Both the position numbers and the translations under genes were made by a program. Positions 1 to 8,700 of a stretch of DNA of 22,233 nucleotides are shown here, piece by piece. The notes under the pieces were generated by a model. The model was not told where the DNA came from, made no database searches, and worked only from the letters and a program-made list of their open reading frames with translations. Positions within the stretch are counted from its first letter, which is position 1; the number at the start of each line of letters is the position of its first letter. The DNA lies in IMG/VR virus record IMGVR_UViG_3300025138_000417, positions 1-22,233 of that record. One strand, given 5' to 3'. The DNA comes from a virus.

Positions 1-2
1 AG

Positions 3-206
3 GTACGAGAAACAAGATTAGAAGCCATAGAGAAAGCAATTGAGGAAGCCCCTTGGTTCGATGCCGTTGTTTTTTCAGTATACTATGAGCAAGGCCATAG
101 CCTAAATACCCTCGCAGAAGAAACCGGGATAAGCCGGCATACACTTTATAGCACAATCAGAAGAACTCAAGATGGGATCAAAGAAAAAACCAAAAGGGTT
201 AGGTGA
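3..206 (+). CDS. Helix-turn-helix protein, sigma region 4-like (5' end outside window)
   Basis: An open frame enters from the left edge and stops at a TGA ending at 206; the start lies outside the window, so only the last 67 residues are visible. The visible part has an acidic stretch ending in APWFDAVVF, then a helix-turn-helix (LAEETGISRHTLYSTIRR) and a basic tail (KEKTKR). This resembles sigma-70 region 4-type DNA-binding domains. Small proteins of this kind often precede the terminase genes in Bacteroidota phages as I remember them. It could be a late-gene regulator or a DNA-binding packaging accessory; the sequence does not decide. Its last 35 bases overlap the next gene in another frame. 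Confidence 0.6.
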   Translation, partial: VRETRLEAIEKAIEEAPWFDAVVFSVYYEQGHSLNTLAEETGISRHTLYSTIRRTQDGIKEKTKRVR

Positions 207-540
207 CGTAATCGAAAAGGTTACTAAAGCTACCGGGATAAAATCAGCGGTTAAAACCCTGATTGGGGAGAATTGCGGATGCGATGAACGGAGAGATAAA
301 CTAAACGAACTCTTTCCGATGTATGAGAATATCTCGATGGATGCTAGACAAAGAACCATCTGGGAGAATCTGCAAGCGGCATTAGCTACCGGTAGATTAC
401 GAGGTAAGAATAGCCAACTTTTTAGAGCCTTGTACGATGAACTCTTTGAGAAGCGCCATACTTGGTGCGGATGCGGTAACGAAACACCTAGGCGGATTGA
501 ATCAGTTAAGAAGATATATGAATACAGTTGCGACCAATGA
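172..540 (+). CDS. Conserved Cys-rich phage protein of unknown function
   Basis: A 122-residue protein with a lysine-rich N-terminus (MGSKKKPKGLGD) and two C-x-C motifs, C35/C37 in ENCGCDERR and C99/C101 in WCGCGN, plus C120. The GLGD..IEKVTKATGIK start followed by CGCDERR matches a small protein I associate with Bacteroidota phages just upstream of the terminase. Five cysteines in paired motifs could bind a metal or form disulfides; this is inferred. Its start overlaps the upstream helix-turn-helix gene by 35 bases and its stop forms an ATGA junction with the next gene. The position suggests a role linked to packaging, but no function can be assigned. Confidence 0.75.
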   Translation: MGSKKKPKGLGDVIEKVTKATGIKSAVKTLIGENCGCDERRDKLNELFPMYENISMDARQRTIWENLQAALATGRLRGKNSQLFRALYDELFEKRHTWCGCGNETPRRIESVKKIYEYSCDQ

Positions 541-1073
541 AGGAACTACAGATAGAGCGCATTCCAATTTCTGAGATTCGCGCGAACCCTACCAACCCTA
601 GAGAACTCTCTAAAGAGAACTACGATATCCTCGTAAGGAGTATAAAGGATTTCCCTCAGATGCTAGATGCTCGCCCTCTCGTTATATGCGATGGGATGAT
701 ACTCGGCGGAAATATGCGATACCAAGCCCTACTAAGATTAGGCGTAAAGGAAGTACCAGTAATCCGCGCCGATGAATGGACGGAAGAACAGCAAAGGGAA
801 TTCGTTATAAAGGATAACCTTAGCTATGGATCATGGGAATGGGATATGCTCGCTAACTCCAATGAATGGGAAGAGAGCAAACTAAAGGAATGGGGGTTAC
901 TCCTATGGCAACCAGAAGAAGAACCCCAACCTCCAAAGAAGTTCGGTACTATACAGATAGAGTTTAACGAAGACGATTACGAAACAGCCTCCGAACTGAT
1001 CAAGACGGTAAGAACCAACGGGGAATATATAGGCGGAGAAGTACTAACGATTCTAAGAGAAAGGTTTAAGTAA
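537..1073 (+). CDS. ParB-like nuclease-domain protein
   Basis: I chose the ATG at 537 because it forms an ATGA overlap with the upstream stop; a TTG at 528 would add three residues. The 178-residue protein carries an N-terminal ParB/sulfiredoxin-like fold (about residues 7-78): IPISEIRANPTNPRELS, then LVICDGMILGGNMRYQALL (about 48-66) and EVPVI. The GGNMRYQAL segment corresponds to the conserved phosphate-binding GxxR-type motif of ParB N-terminal domains. There is no helix-turn-helix, so it is not a full chromosome-partition ParB. A proline- and glutamate-rich linker (about 127-135) leads to a C-terminal segment of unknown fold. Stand-alone ParB-fold proteins are common beside phage terminases; nuclease, nucleotide-binding or DNA-handling roles are possible. 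Confidence 0.8.
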   Translation: MKELQIERIPISEIRANPTNPRELSKENYDILVRSIKDFPQMLDARPLVICDGMILGGNMRYQALLRLGVKEVPVIRADEWTEEQQREFVIKDNLSYGSWEWDMLANSNEWEESKLKEWGLLLWQPEEEPQPPKKFGTIQIEFNEDDYETASELIKTVRTNGEYIGGEVLTILRERFK

Positions 1074-1417
1074 TGACTGACAAAATCGGACAATCTAAAA
1101 AGGCAACTATTCAAGCCCTAGAAAAATCTCTGGGCGTTGTTTCGGTTGCTTGCCGGGCGGTAGGCATTAGCCGCGATACTCATTATCGATGGCTTAAAGA
1201 AGATGAAGCATATAAGAGCGAGGTAGAGGCGTTAGGCGATGTTGCCTTAGACTTTGCCGAATCCTCTTTGCATAAGCTAATCCAAGATGGAGTACCCTCG
1301 GCTACTATCTTCTATCTCAAGACCAAAGGCAAGAAGAGAGGCTACGTAGAAACCCAAGATATCCACGTAACCGCTCAGGCATCAGATGCGCCGCCTTGGT
1401 TCGAAGTAGAGGAATGA
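1073..1417 (+). CDS. Terminase small subunit-like helix-turn-helix protein
   Basis: A 114-residue protein whose ATG overlaps the upstream TAA (TAATG) and whose stop overlaps the terminase large subunit start (ATGA). Residues 9-40 form a homeodomain-like helix-turn-helix: IQALEKSLGVVSVACRAVGISRDTHYRWLKED. A helical segment LDFAESSLHKLIQDG and then ATIFYLKTKGKKRGY follow. This order (helix-turn-helix, then AESSL..LI..G....T.FYLKT.G..RGY) is typical of small terminase or phBC6A51-type proteins that recognise phage DNA and hand it to the large subunit. Position directly upstream of the large terminase supports this. The acidic C-terminus (WFEVEE) may contact the large subunit, which is inferred. 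Confidence 0.82.
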   Translation: MTDKIGQSKKATIQALEKSLGVVSVACRAVGISRDTHYRWLKEDEAYKSEVEALGDVALDFAESSLHKLIQDGVPSATIFYLKTKGKKRGYVETQDIHVTAQASDAPPWFEVEE

Positions 1418-2574
1418 AGAACGCGACTACCTACTACCAAGCGAAGAAGAGTAAAGCGCGGATTCAAGTTCATCAAGGAGGAACAAGATCTGGGAAGAGT
1501 TGGAGCATATTACAGATAATAGCGGAATGGTGCTATACGCATCAGAATTGGAATCATGTTATAACGATATGCCGAAAGACTCTCCCGGCCTTGAAGGCTA
1601 CCGCTATGAGAGATTTCCTAGAGATACTCGATGGCGCGGGTTGGTATGATGTATCCAACCATAACCGTAGCGATCATACCTATAAGCTATTCGGAAACCT
1701 AATCGAGTTCGTATCGGTTGACCAGCCGCAAAAATACAGAGGGCGGAAACGGCATATGCTTTTTCTCAATGAGGCGAACGAACTAAGCCGCGAGGATTGG
1801 AGGCAACTTATCTTGAGAACTGCTCCCGGCCCGATCCTTCTCGACTATAACCCAAGCGATGAATTTAGCTGGATATACGACGAGGTTCTACCTAGAGAGG
1901 ATTCCGAGTTTTTCCAAACTACCTACAAGGATAATCCGCATCTCCCGGAAGAACTGATACGGGAAATCGAGTTGCTCAAAACAGCCGATCCCAACTATTG
2001 GAGAGTATACGGATTAGGAGAGCGAGGTACTAGCCCGGCGGTTATCTTTCCTTCTTGGCATGGGGTAGATACCATTCCAGATAACGCCAAGCTAATAGCG
2101 CATGGTTTAGATTTTGGCTATACGAATGATCCTACGGCTTTGGTTTCAGTATACAACCGAGGGCATGAACTATTCATGCAATCGAGGCTGTACCAAACGG
2201 GATTAACTAACCTTGATATAGGAGATAAGCTAACCGAGTTAGGTATAGGAAGAGAGCCAATAGTAGCAGACTCCGCCGAGCCGAAGAGCATCGAGGAACT
2301 GCATCGATTAGGCTTCTCAGTTAAGCCAAGCAAGAAGGGGCCAGATAGCGTTCGAATCGGTATCGATATCCTTAGACGGCATCGGCTACACGTTACCAAC
2401 GATAGCGGAGATTTAATTAAAGAACTACGTAATTACAAATGGCAAACGGATAAGAACGGCCAGCAATTAAATAGGCCCGAATCCAGCGGATGGGATCATG
2501 CTATAGATGCTGCTCGTTACGTATGCCAAAACTACCTAGCAACAAACAAGCGAGGAAAATACTTTATATCGTGA
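1414..2574 (+). CDS. terL: Terminase large subunit
   Basis: The ATPase and nuclease of the DNA-packaging motor, 386 residues from the ATG at 1414 (ATGA overlap; an in-frame TTG at 1396 would add six residues). The N-terminal ATPase has Walker A GGTRSGKS (22-29), Walker B HMLFLNEAN (114-122, catalytic E120) and a coupling motif DYNPS (144-148). The C-terminal RNase H-like nuclease shows its acidic residues in GLDFGYTNDP (D233), IVADSAEP (D286) and WDHAIDAARY (D361). This is the Terminase_3/PBSX-type family, slightly short for it but with all motifs intact. It should dock on the portal encoded about 12 kb downstream, an unusual separation. The stop overlaps the next gene (GTGA). Confidence 0.95.
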   Translation: MKNATTYYQAKKSKARIQVHQGGTRSGKSWSILQIIAEWCYTHQNWNHVITICRKTLPALKATAMRDFLEILDGAGWYDVSNHNRSDHTYKLFGNLIEFVSVDQPQKYRGRKRHMLFLNEANELSREDWRQLILRTAPGPILLDYNPSDEFSWIYDEVLPREDSEFFQTTYKDNPHLPEELIREIELLKTADPNYWRVYGLGERGTSPAVIFPSWHGVDTIPDNAKLIAHGLDFGYTNDPTALVSVYNRGHELFMQSRLYQTGLTNLDIGDKLTELGIGREPIVADSAEPKSIEELHRLGFSVKPSKKGPDSVRIGIDILRRHRLHVTNDSGDLIKELRNYKWQTDKNGQQLNRPESSGWDHAIDAARYVCQNYLATNKRGKYFIS

Positions 2575-3289
2575 AGAGAACTATAACCGTACCGGAAACG
2601 CTTAACGATATTACGGTATCGCAGTACATGGAGTTGGTTAACCTACCGGAAGACTTAGAGCCAAATAGCCAAATGGCGGAAACTCTGCGCATAGCTTGCG
2701 GCCTCTCGAAAAAGGATATCCTACATATGGAGAACGCCGATCTCGTAAAGATTATCGGTATCCTATCTGGCATTATTGACGGAGCAGATAACGCTGAATT
2801 TATGGAGTTCATAGAGTTGGACGGAGTACGCTACGGCTTCCATCCGAACCTAGCAAAGATTACCGTAGCCGAGTTTGCAGATTTGGAGATGCTTTGTAAA
2901 GACGCGAATAAGAACCTACCTACTATATGCGGCATCCTTTACCGTCCGGTTATAGAAGAGCATTCCGGGTTCTATGCTATCGAGCCATACGATGGAGAAG
3001 ATAGGGGCGCGATATTCTCACTCGCTCCCGCTGGGCTTGCTTTAGGTGCGCTCGGTTTTTTTTTGTCCGTAGGGCTGAAATTGCAGAGCAGTTTGGCCAA
3101 CTATTCCAAGGAGATGAAGGAGGGGCAATCTCTGATAAGTGGGGATGGTTTGCCGTTATTGTTGCGCTGGCGGGAGAAGACGTTACCAAACTCGAAGCCG
3201 TGGAGCGCCTGCAAGTTAATGTGGCCCTTTCGTTCTTGGCGTACCAACAAGATCTAAGAACAAGTAAAAGCATAAACGTTCCAACATGA
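2571..3289 (+). CDS. Tail assembly chaperone-like protein, read through a -1 frame change at a T9 run
   Basis: The GTG at 2571 overlaps the terminase stop (GTGA). The N-terminal part (VKRTITVPETLNDITVSQYMEL) and the segment around EFMEFIELDGVRYGFHPNL look like a Bacteroidota-phage family I associate with tail assembly. At T9 (3056-3064) the zero frame (GGT TTT TTT TTG) turns into a Trp/Arg-rich low-quality tail ending at 3257. The -1 frame instead gives FVRRAEIAEQFGQLF, DKWGWFAVIVALAGEDVTKL and ALSFLAYQQDLRTSKS, a well-formed continuation. It stops at 3287-3289 in an ATGA overlap with the next gene, like its neighbours. The full product would be 239 residues. Frameshifted tail chaperones (lambda G/GT) are known; transcriptional slippage or a miscalled homopolymer are alternatives. 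The chaperone call is an inference. Confidence 0.65.
3056..3064 (+). other. T9 slippery run, probable frameshift site
   Basis: Nine consecutive T read as TTT TTT TTG in the zero frame. T_TTT_TTT (3056-3062) satisfies the X_XXY_YYZ rule for -1 ribosomal slippage, and a run of nine T is also long enough for RNA polymerase slippage. The coding signal moves from the zero frame to the -1 frame here; the +1 frame meets TAG within three codons. One additional T would make the gene continuous, so a sequencing or assembly indel must also be considered. Confidence 0.6.
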
Positions 3290-3744
3290 TTACAGTTAAG
3301 AACCTCATAGATACCCTAGAAACGGTATCTACCTCGAACTACTTTATCCGATCATTCAAAGCCGGGGAGATGAGCGAAGTAGACTTAAACAAATTGGGAG
3401 CAACTGATTATCCGTTATGCTTTGCCGATATAGGATCAGCAACTATTGAACGCGGCGCTCTGATTTACGACTTAGATATTCTAGTAGCGGATATCGAGAA
3501 GAGCGGAACAACGCAACATCCGCAAGCAACAAGCGATACTCTCGAAACGCTCCACGATTTAATTAACCAATTCCATCAGAGCCTTTCTAGTTCTTCCGAT
3601 GTTGGGGCGGATTACATTATAGAGATGCCCGTAAGTTGCCAAGCCTTTACCGGGAGATTTGATAACATTCTTACCGGTTGGGTAGCATCTGTTCGCCTCT
3701 CTGTTCCGAATACGAATAACCTCTGTATCGCTCCCTTCACATGA
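3286..3744 (+). CDS. Tail completion/terminator-like protein
   Basis: A 152-residue protein starting in an ATGA overlap with the -1-frame product upstream and ending in another with the next gene. The layout is an N-terminal helix (ITVKNLIDTLETVS), then a central strand pair (DYPLCFADIGSA, GALIYDLDILVADIEK), a helix (TLETLHDLINQFHQSL) and a C-terminal beta part (FTGRFDNILTGWVASVRLSVPN). This pattern matches short tail-completion or neck proteins of Bacteroidota siphophages, where a YPL segment is followed by a 'bilayer' of strands, a date-like helix and a final FxGxxxxxxGW strand. It would cap the tail tube before joining the head. No motif is diagnostic, so the assignment rests on shape, size and position. 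Confidence 0.5.
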   Translation: MITVKNLIDTLETVSTSNYFIRSFKAGEMSEVDLNKLGATDYPLCFADIGSATIERGALIYDLDILVADIEKSGTTQHPQATSDTLETLHDLINQFHQSLSSSSDVGADYIIEMPVSCQAFTGRFDNILTGWVASVRLSVPNTNNLCIAPFT

Positions 3745-4331
3745 ATAACGTAATCTTTATCGGAGGGGCTGGCGTTCCAATGGATAATACTATAGAGGAA
3801 CTACAAGCCAGCGGAAAAGAGATTATCCGAAGGGCAAGGATTAGACTAGCTAGAAACGATAAGAACGTAACCGGGAGGCTACGCGATTCGATGCGGGCTA
3901 CCGTGGATATCGTCGAACCAAAGGATACTGTATTTCTAGCCTTCACTTTTAAGGGGGCTGCTTATTGGAACTTCGTAGATCTTGGAGTTAAAGGCTCGCT
4001 CTCAAGTAACAAAGCCCCGAACTCACCTTACCGATTTGGAACAGGTACGGGAAGGAAGGGCGGCCTAACGAGCGGAATCGATAGATGGGTTATCCAAAAA
4101 GGATTAGACGGAACCAGAGATGCACAGGGCCGATTTACTCCTAGAAAGACTTTAGTACGCCTTATCGTAAACAAGATATTTACTACAGGTATTAAGCCTA
4201 GCTACTTCTTTACTGCTCCATATGATGCAGTTCTTAAAGAGCGTAAAACCGATCTAGCTAAAGCCATTGGATTAGATGTTGCCTCGCTCATCGTTCAAGC
4301 CCTTAGCCCAATTACTACACCTTCTGAATAA
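3741..4331 (+). CDS. HK97 gp10-like tail/head-joining protein
   Basis: A 196-residue protein. The start at 3741 (ATGA overlap) is preferred over the internal ATG at 3780. After a short hydrophobic N-terminus comes a helix (NTIEELQASGKEIIRRARIRLA), then TGRLRDSMRATV, a beta segment ending AYWNFVDLGVKGSLSS, a Gly-rich SPYRFGTGTGRKGG and a C-terminal GIKPSYFFTAPYDAVL. The order 'TGxLRxS ... Y..FVDLGVKG ... PSYFFTAPY' is characteristic of the HK97-gp10 / minor tail superfamily as seen in Bacteroidota phages. Members act at the head-tail interface. Its place beside the tail-completion-like protein fits. The next gene starts at TAATG. Confidence 0.7.
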   Translation: MNNVIFIGGAGVPMDNTIEELQASGKEIIRRARIRLARNDKNVTGRLRDSMRATVDIVEPKDTVFLAFTFKGAAYWNFVDLGVKGSLSSNKAPNSPYRFGTGTGRKGGLTSGIDRWVIQKGLDGTRDAQGRFTPRKTLVRLIVNKIFTTGIKPSYFFTAPYDAVLKERKTDLAKAIGLDVASLIVQALSPITTPSE

Positions 4332-5776
4332 TGGCCGTATCTATCATCCAAGAACCAGCGACTCGATTCTTACAAACTACGAGGATACCTATAATCCTCC
4401 AAGCATATGAGAACGCAAACGCGGGAGAACCTAAGTATCGCTTTATCCTAGAGATTAAAGATAGCACTGGAACTTCATTAGCTACCTTAAAGACGTTTCC
4501 GAGCGGCCCTAACTCAAACTCTACCGCCTTCGATGTTTCGAACATTGTAAACGATTACCTATCGAATACAATAATTAACTCGAACCAAACGGCTAACTAT
4601 ATTGCTACGCTAGGTACTACAGGATTCGTACCGAGTAAATCGTATAGCAGTTCGGGCGATGGAACGTATGGACAATCGGCACAATTCGAACTAGAACTAG
4701 GATACGAATATGCTCTATCTGCTACCGCTGCTCCTATTGAATATCGAAACCAACAGAGTACAACGTTCTTTGCTTTTCGTAATGCTCCAGATTCTTACGT
4801 AACTACATGGAGCGCAAGCCGAGGCGATGGCAGATACCAAGCCGATGTAGGGAATACGGGATCTATAACCGATGCGGCTAATGAGAATAACAGATTTATG
4901 AGCGGCGCTCCTTTACTTGGAGAAAACCCTACAGGATTAGCAGCCCTAGAAATGATTGGCACTAACATACAATCGAGCGAATCCTATACCCTTGCATTCT
5001 CCCCGGTAGAAAAAGTAGCTACCCAAGTGACTAGGCTAATAGATAGAATCTTTATTAGATGCTATGATGTTACCGGTACGCAAATCGGAACCGATCAATC
5101 TATAGAGTATATCAATGCGAACGGCGGGCCTGTTGGTTTCCCGGTAGCAACCCAAGAAGATTTCGTATACTACTTCGGTGCTGGCCCAAAGAACTTACAG
5201 GAGCAAACCGATAACTCTACTCTAGCCGGATATTTTTCAGCCGGAACAGTTGCCTCATATTACGTTTGGGGCGCATATGATTCAACGCCGGCCAACCAAG
5301 TAACGGGAGTATTTAAATTTACTATCTTAGATAACTGCTCTAAATATCCATCGAGAAGAATAGCCTACCTAAATAGAGAAGGCGCATGGGATTACTTTAC
5401 ATTCGATCAAAGGAGCGTAAAGAGCCTATCAAAAATTGATAGAAGCACCTTTAGAAAAGGGCGCGGTAATTGGGAGGAGATTTCAAATACTACGCAATTT
5501 GGCTACAATGTATTCGATAGAGGCGAAACAGTAACTAACGTAGAAGCCGAGCAAATAGAAAGCCTTTCTACCGATTGGCTGAATGCTCGTTACGTTAACA
5601 TGATAGAGGATCTCGTTACTTCGCCTTCGGTTTTTATCTACGATAGCGGGAACCCATCGGGAGCCGTTCCGGTATTGGTTACCGATAACAACTTTATTAC
5701 CAAAACCAACGCGAACGATAAACTCTTTAACTATACGATTAAAGTAAAGTACGCGAACCGCCCCTATCTCCAATGA
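4331..5776 (+). CDS. Tail-tip structural protein, Bacteroidota phage family
   Basis: A 481-residue, beta-rich protein in a TAATG overlap with the gp10-like gene. It has few charged clusters and many Ser/Thr/Asn/Gly. Recognisable segments are FDVSNIVNDYLSN (about 68-80), GAPLLGENPTG (about 193-203), and a C-terminal block with RRIAYLNREGAWDYFTFDQ, then TFRKGRGNWEE and WLNARYVNMIEDLVTSPSVF. The 'R.aYLN..GaWDYFTF' block recurs in large tail proteins of Bacteroidota siphophages, next to the larger tail-tip protein, as it does here. A distal-tail or upper-baseplate role is inferred from position; no enzymatic motif or signal peptide was seen. The stop overlaps the next gene by ATGA. Confidence 0.55.
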   Translation: MAVSIIQEPATRFLQTTRIPIILQAYENANAGEPKYRFILEIKDSTGTSLATLKTFPSGPNSNSTAFDVSNIVNDYLSNTIINSNQTANYIATLGTTGFVPSKSYSSSGDGTYGQSAQFELELGYEYALSATAAPIEYRNQQSTTFFAFRNAPDSYVTTWSASRGDGRYQADVGNTGSITDAANENNRFMSGAPLLGENPTGLAALEMIGTNIQSSESYTLAFSPVEKVATQVTRLIDRIFIRCYDVTGTQIGTDQSIEYINANGGPVGFPVATQEDFVYYFGAGPKNLQEQTDNSTLAGYFSAGTVASYYVWGAYDSTPANQVTGVFKFTILDNCSKYPSRRIAYLNREGAWDYFTFDQRSVKSLSKIDRSTFRKGRGNWEEISNTTQFGYNVFDRGETVTNVEAEQIESLSTDWLNARYVNMIEDLVTSPSVFIYDSGNPSGAVPVLVTDNNFITKTNANDKLFNYTIKVKYANRPYLQ

Positions 5777-8700
5777 TTGAACTAAGAGCCAGAGAGCAAC
5801 AAGGTAGCCCGGCCCCGTTTATAACCTTAGATTTAGAAAATGCCCCTTCAATAGCTTTAAATCTTTCGGTAGCGAAACCGGGAGAACTGATGAAGAGGAG
5901 CAGCCCCTATTCGCAAACTTTCCGCCTTCCGTTTACCGATAAGAACGATAGATTTTTTGGAGCGTTTTACGATGCCAATTTAGTAGATGGAGATTTTAAC
6001 CCCGGTTCGAATACGTACGCTATTATAGTAGAGAACGGATCGGATGTAATTAGGGGAACCCTTCGGCTGTTCTCGGTTAATTTGCTCAATCGCTATTACG
6101 AGGTTAGCGTTCAAGGAGAGGCGGGCGATTTGTTTACAACTATTGGCGTAAAAACTCTACGCAATGCTTTCCAAAACTCTAGCGGGGTAGATCTTACTAC
6201 CTATAACTTTGTAATGAACGCGGCTAATATCAAAACTAGCCAAACCGTTACGAACGATATTACTAGCGGAAGCATTGGAGCCGGTACGGTAATAGTTCCC
6301 TTTATCGATCATGGACTAATAACAAGCGGCCAGCCAATCTACGGAGATAACATAGCTTCGGGAGGATTATTTAATAATGCTTCCTTTGAGCAGTTTCTTG
6401 TTCGAGGCGGCGATTTTAAACCCGCGATAAAATTAAAAGCCGTATTCGATAGGATACTATCGGAGGCGGGATTTACTTACTCTTCTACGTTTCTATCTAG
6501 CAGTTACTTTAGTTCTCTCTATATGACTCTCGCAGATCATATGGAACGATATGCTCGCAATGCGGTAGACGATTGCCGGGTAGGTTTAGACCAGAACTTC
6601 GTTACTTCGAATTTTAACGTAGAGAACGAAGTAGCGATTTACTTTGGAGATGAAACAACAGCAAGCGGATTTTTTGACGTAGGAAATTTACATAATGGTT
6701 TGAGTTACGTTGCTCCGGAAAGCGGTAACGTAGAATTTAGCTACTCCATTTTCATTCAATCGGGCGGCAGTAATTGGACGGTAGGATCTGTTTTTGTAGA
6801 AGTAGTTTCCGCTAGTGGTCAATCGAGCGGATCGGTTATAACGGTATTGGCTACGCAAGGCCAAATAGCACAGGTAACGGCAACGGGAGTTATCCCAGAT
6901 GTACAACAATTTGAGGCGGTACAATTAAGGATCTGGTTCAATCCGTTTTTTCAAATAAGTAACCCAGATCAGAACGTAACCGTTCTACAATCAAACGGAG
7001 GCGTTAATTCCTTTATCTATTTCAAAGGCGCTCAGGCTATCGAAGCGGAATGCTTAGTTCCGCGATGTATGCCGCCAGTATCTCAGGCCGCATTTATTAA
7101 AGACTTAGCGCAAAGGTTTAACCTAGTTATCGAGGCGGATATAGATAACCCTTCGCAACTCATTATCGAACCCTACGATACTTGGATAGAATCGGGTTCT
7201 ACTTTGGATTGGTCGGATAAAATGGACTATGATAAGGAGCGCAAGATTCAACCTACTACGCAACTAAAAACGAAAACGATTAACCTAGGCGATGCTCCAT
7301 CTAGCGATGTAGGAAATACCTATATCCAAGAAAGCGGAGGTACAACCTTTGGCCGTTATGTTCAAGTTATAGATGATGAATTTTCGCAAGGTGAGTTAAA
7401 GAATACTCCGTTATTTGCTCCGTTCCATGTTTACCCGATTCCTAATAGTTATGGGGATCCAAATACAGATATTCCCGGATATCTAGCCGGTAGGTTCTAT
7501 AGCGTTAACGATGAGGGCGCTACTTCATGGAAGGCCCAACCGCCGAAACTCTTTTGCCTACAATCGCTAATAACGCTTCCCGCTTCTATATTCATACAAG
7601 GAACTGAGTTTACGGATTTAGCTTTTTGCTCTCCATATAACGAAAGCCCCGTAACAAGTACCGCGCTCTCTTTATATTGGCAAGGAACTACCCCGCCATT
7701 CTCTATGAATAGCGCGTTAATTAGCCAAACAAGTGTAGGTGGTTATTTTCATCAGTATTGGCGCAAGTATATCAATTCCATCTATTCGCCAGATTCACGG
7801 ATATTTGAGGCATCATTTTATCTAACGGCATCCGATATCAGATCGCTGCGATTTAATAACCGAATCTTTATAGAGGGAAGCGCATACCGTTTAACGGAGA
7901 TCAGAAACTATCAAGCCGGAACCCACGAAACAACGCAATGCGTTTTCCTTCGAGATTTAGGAAGAGAAACGTTCGGCGGCTGTGAGAACTATCCAACCTT
8001 TCCCCTCTTCGATGGTACGGTTCGCTTTGTAGATTCTACCGGCACACCGGTAACCGATCCCGGGCAAATCTGTTGCGAGTCTAACGGCTTTACTTACCAA
8101 GATAATCTATGCTGGTGGAATCCGCCCGATAACGATACAGGAGGAGGAGGAGCAACCGGAGGAGGTGGCGGCGGCCCTATCAAAGATGATGTAGTAATAG
8201 ATAGCGGCTTTACTGGTGGAGGAGGCAACCCATCAGGAGGAGGCTTGCCCGGTAAAGTTTCTGTAGATGATTACGATGAGAGCGCAGAAGGAACGGCTAG
8301 GCATCAATTAAACCGATTGAACCTACCCGCTAACCAAACAACCCGAAGAGTAAGAAACCTATCGAATGGCGATATAGCCGTAACCGATCGCTTTATAATG
8401 ACCGGTCGAACGGATGGCTCTACAACTTCAGCGGCTCGGCCGGTAGGTGGCGGACGTATAATTATGGTAGATGAGGCTACCCATGCTGCATTTACTATCC
8501 GGGCAACAAGTGTACAAGTAGGAAAAACGGGAGGAACCGGAAACGTAGGAGATCAGGATTTTCAAGAATGGACGGCTATAGTTCGAGGCTCGGATTCCTT
8601 TACCCAAATTAATTCGCAAACCCAAGAAAAAACACCGACTACAGGCGCTCGAACAGTTAGCATAGCTACCGCATCCAGCGGAACACAAAAAGGAACGGTA

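Noticed and set aside
3065-3257. Zero-frame C-terminus of the chaperone-like gene as the main product
   Set aside because: Trp/Arg/Pro-rich, not family-like, and it ends without the overlapping junction used by the neighbours; the -1 frame is much better on both counts.
8140-8260. GGA-rich tract as a DNA-level tandem repeat or recombination site
   Set aside because: The GGA runs are explained by in-frame glycine codons of the linker, and no longer direct repeat flanks them.
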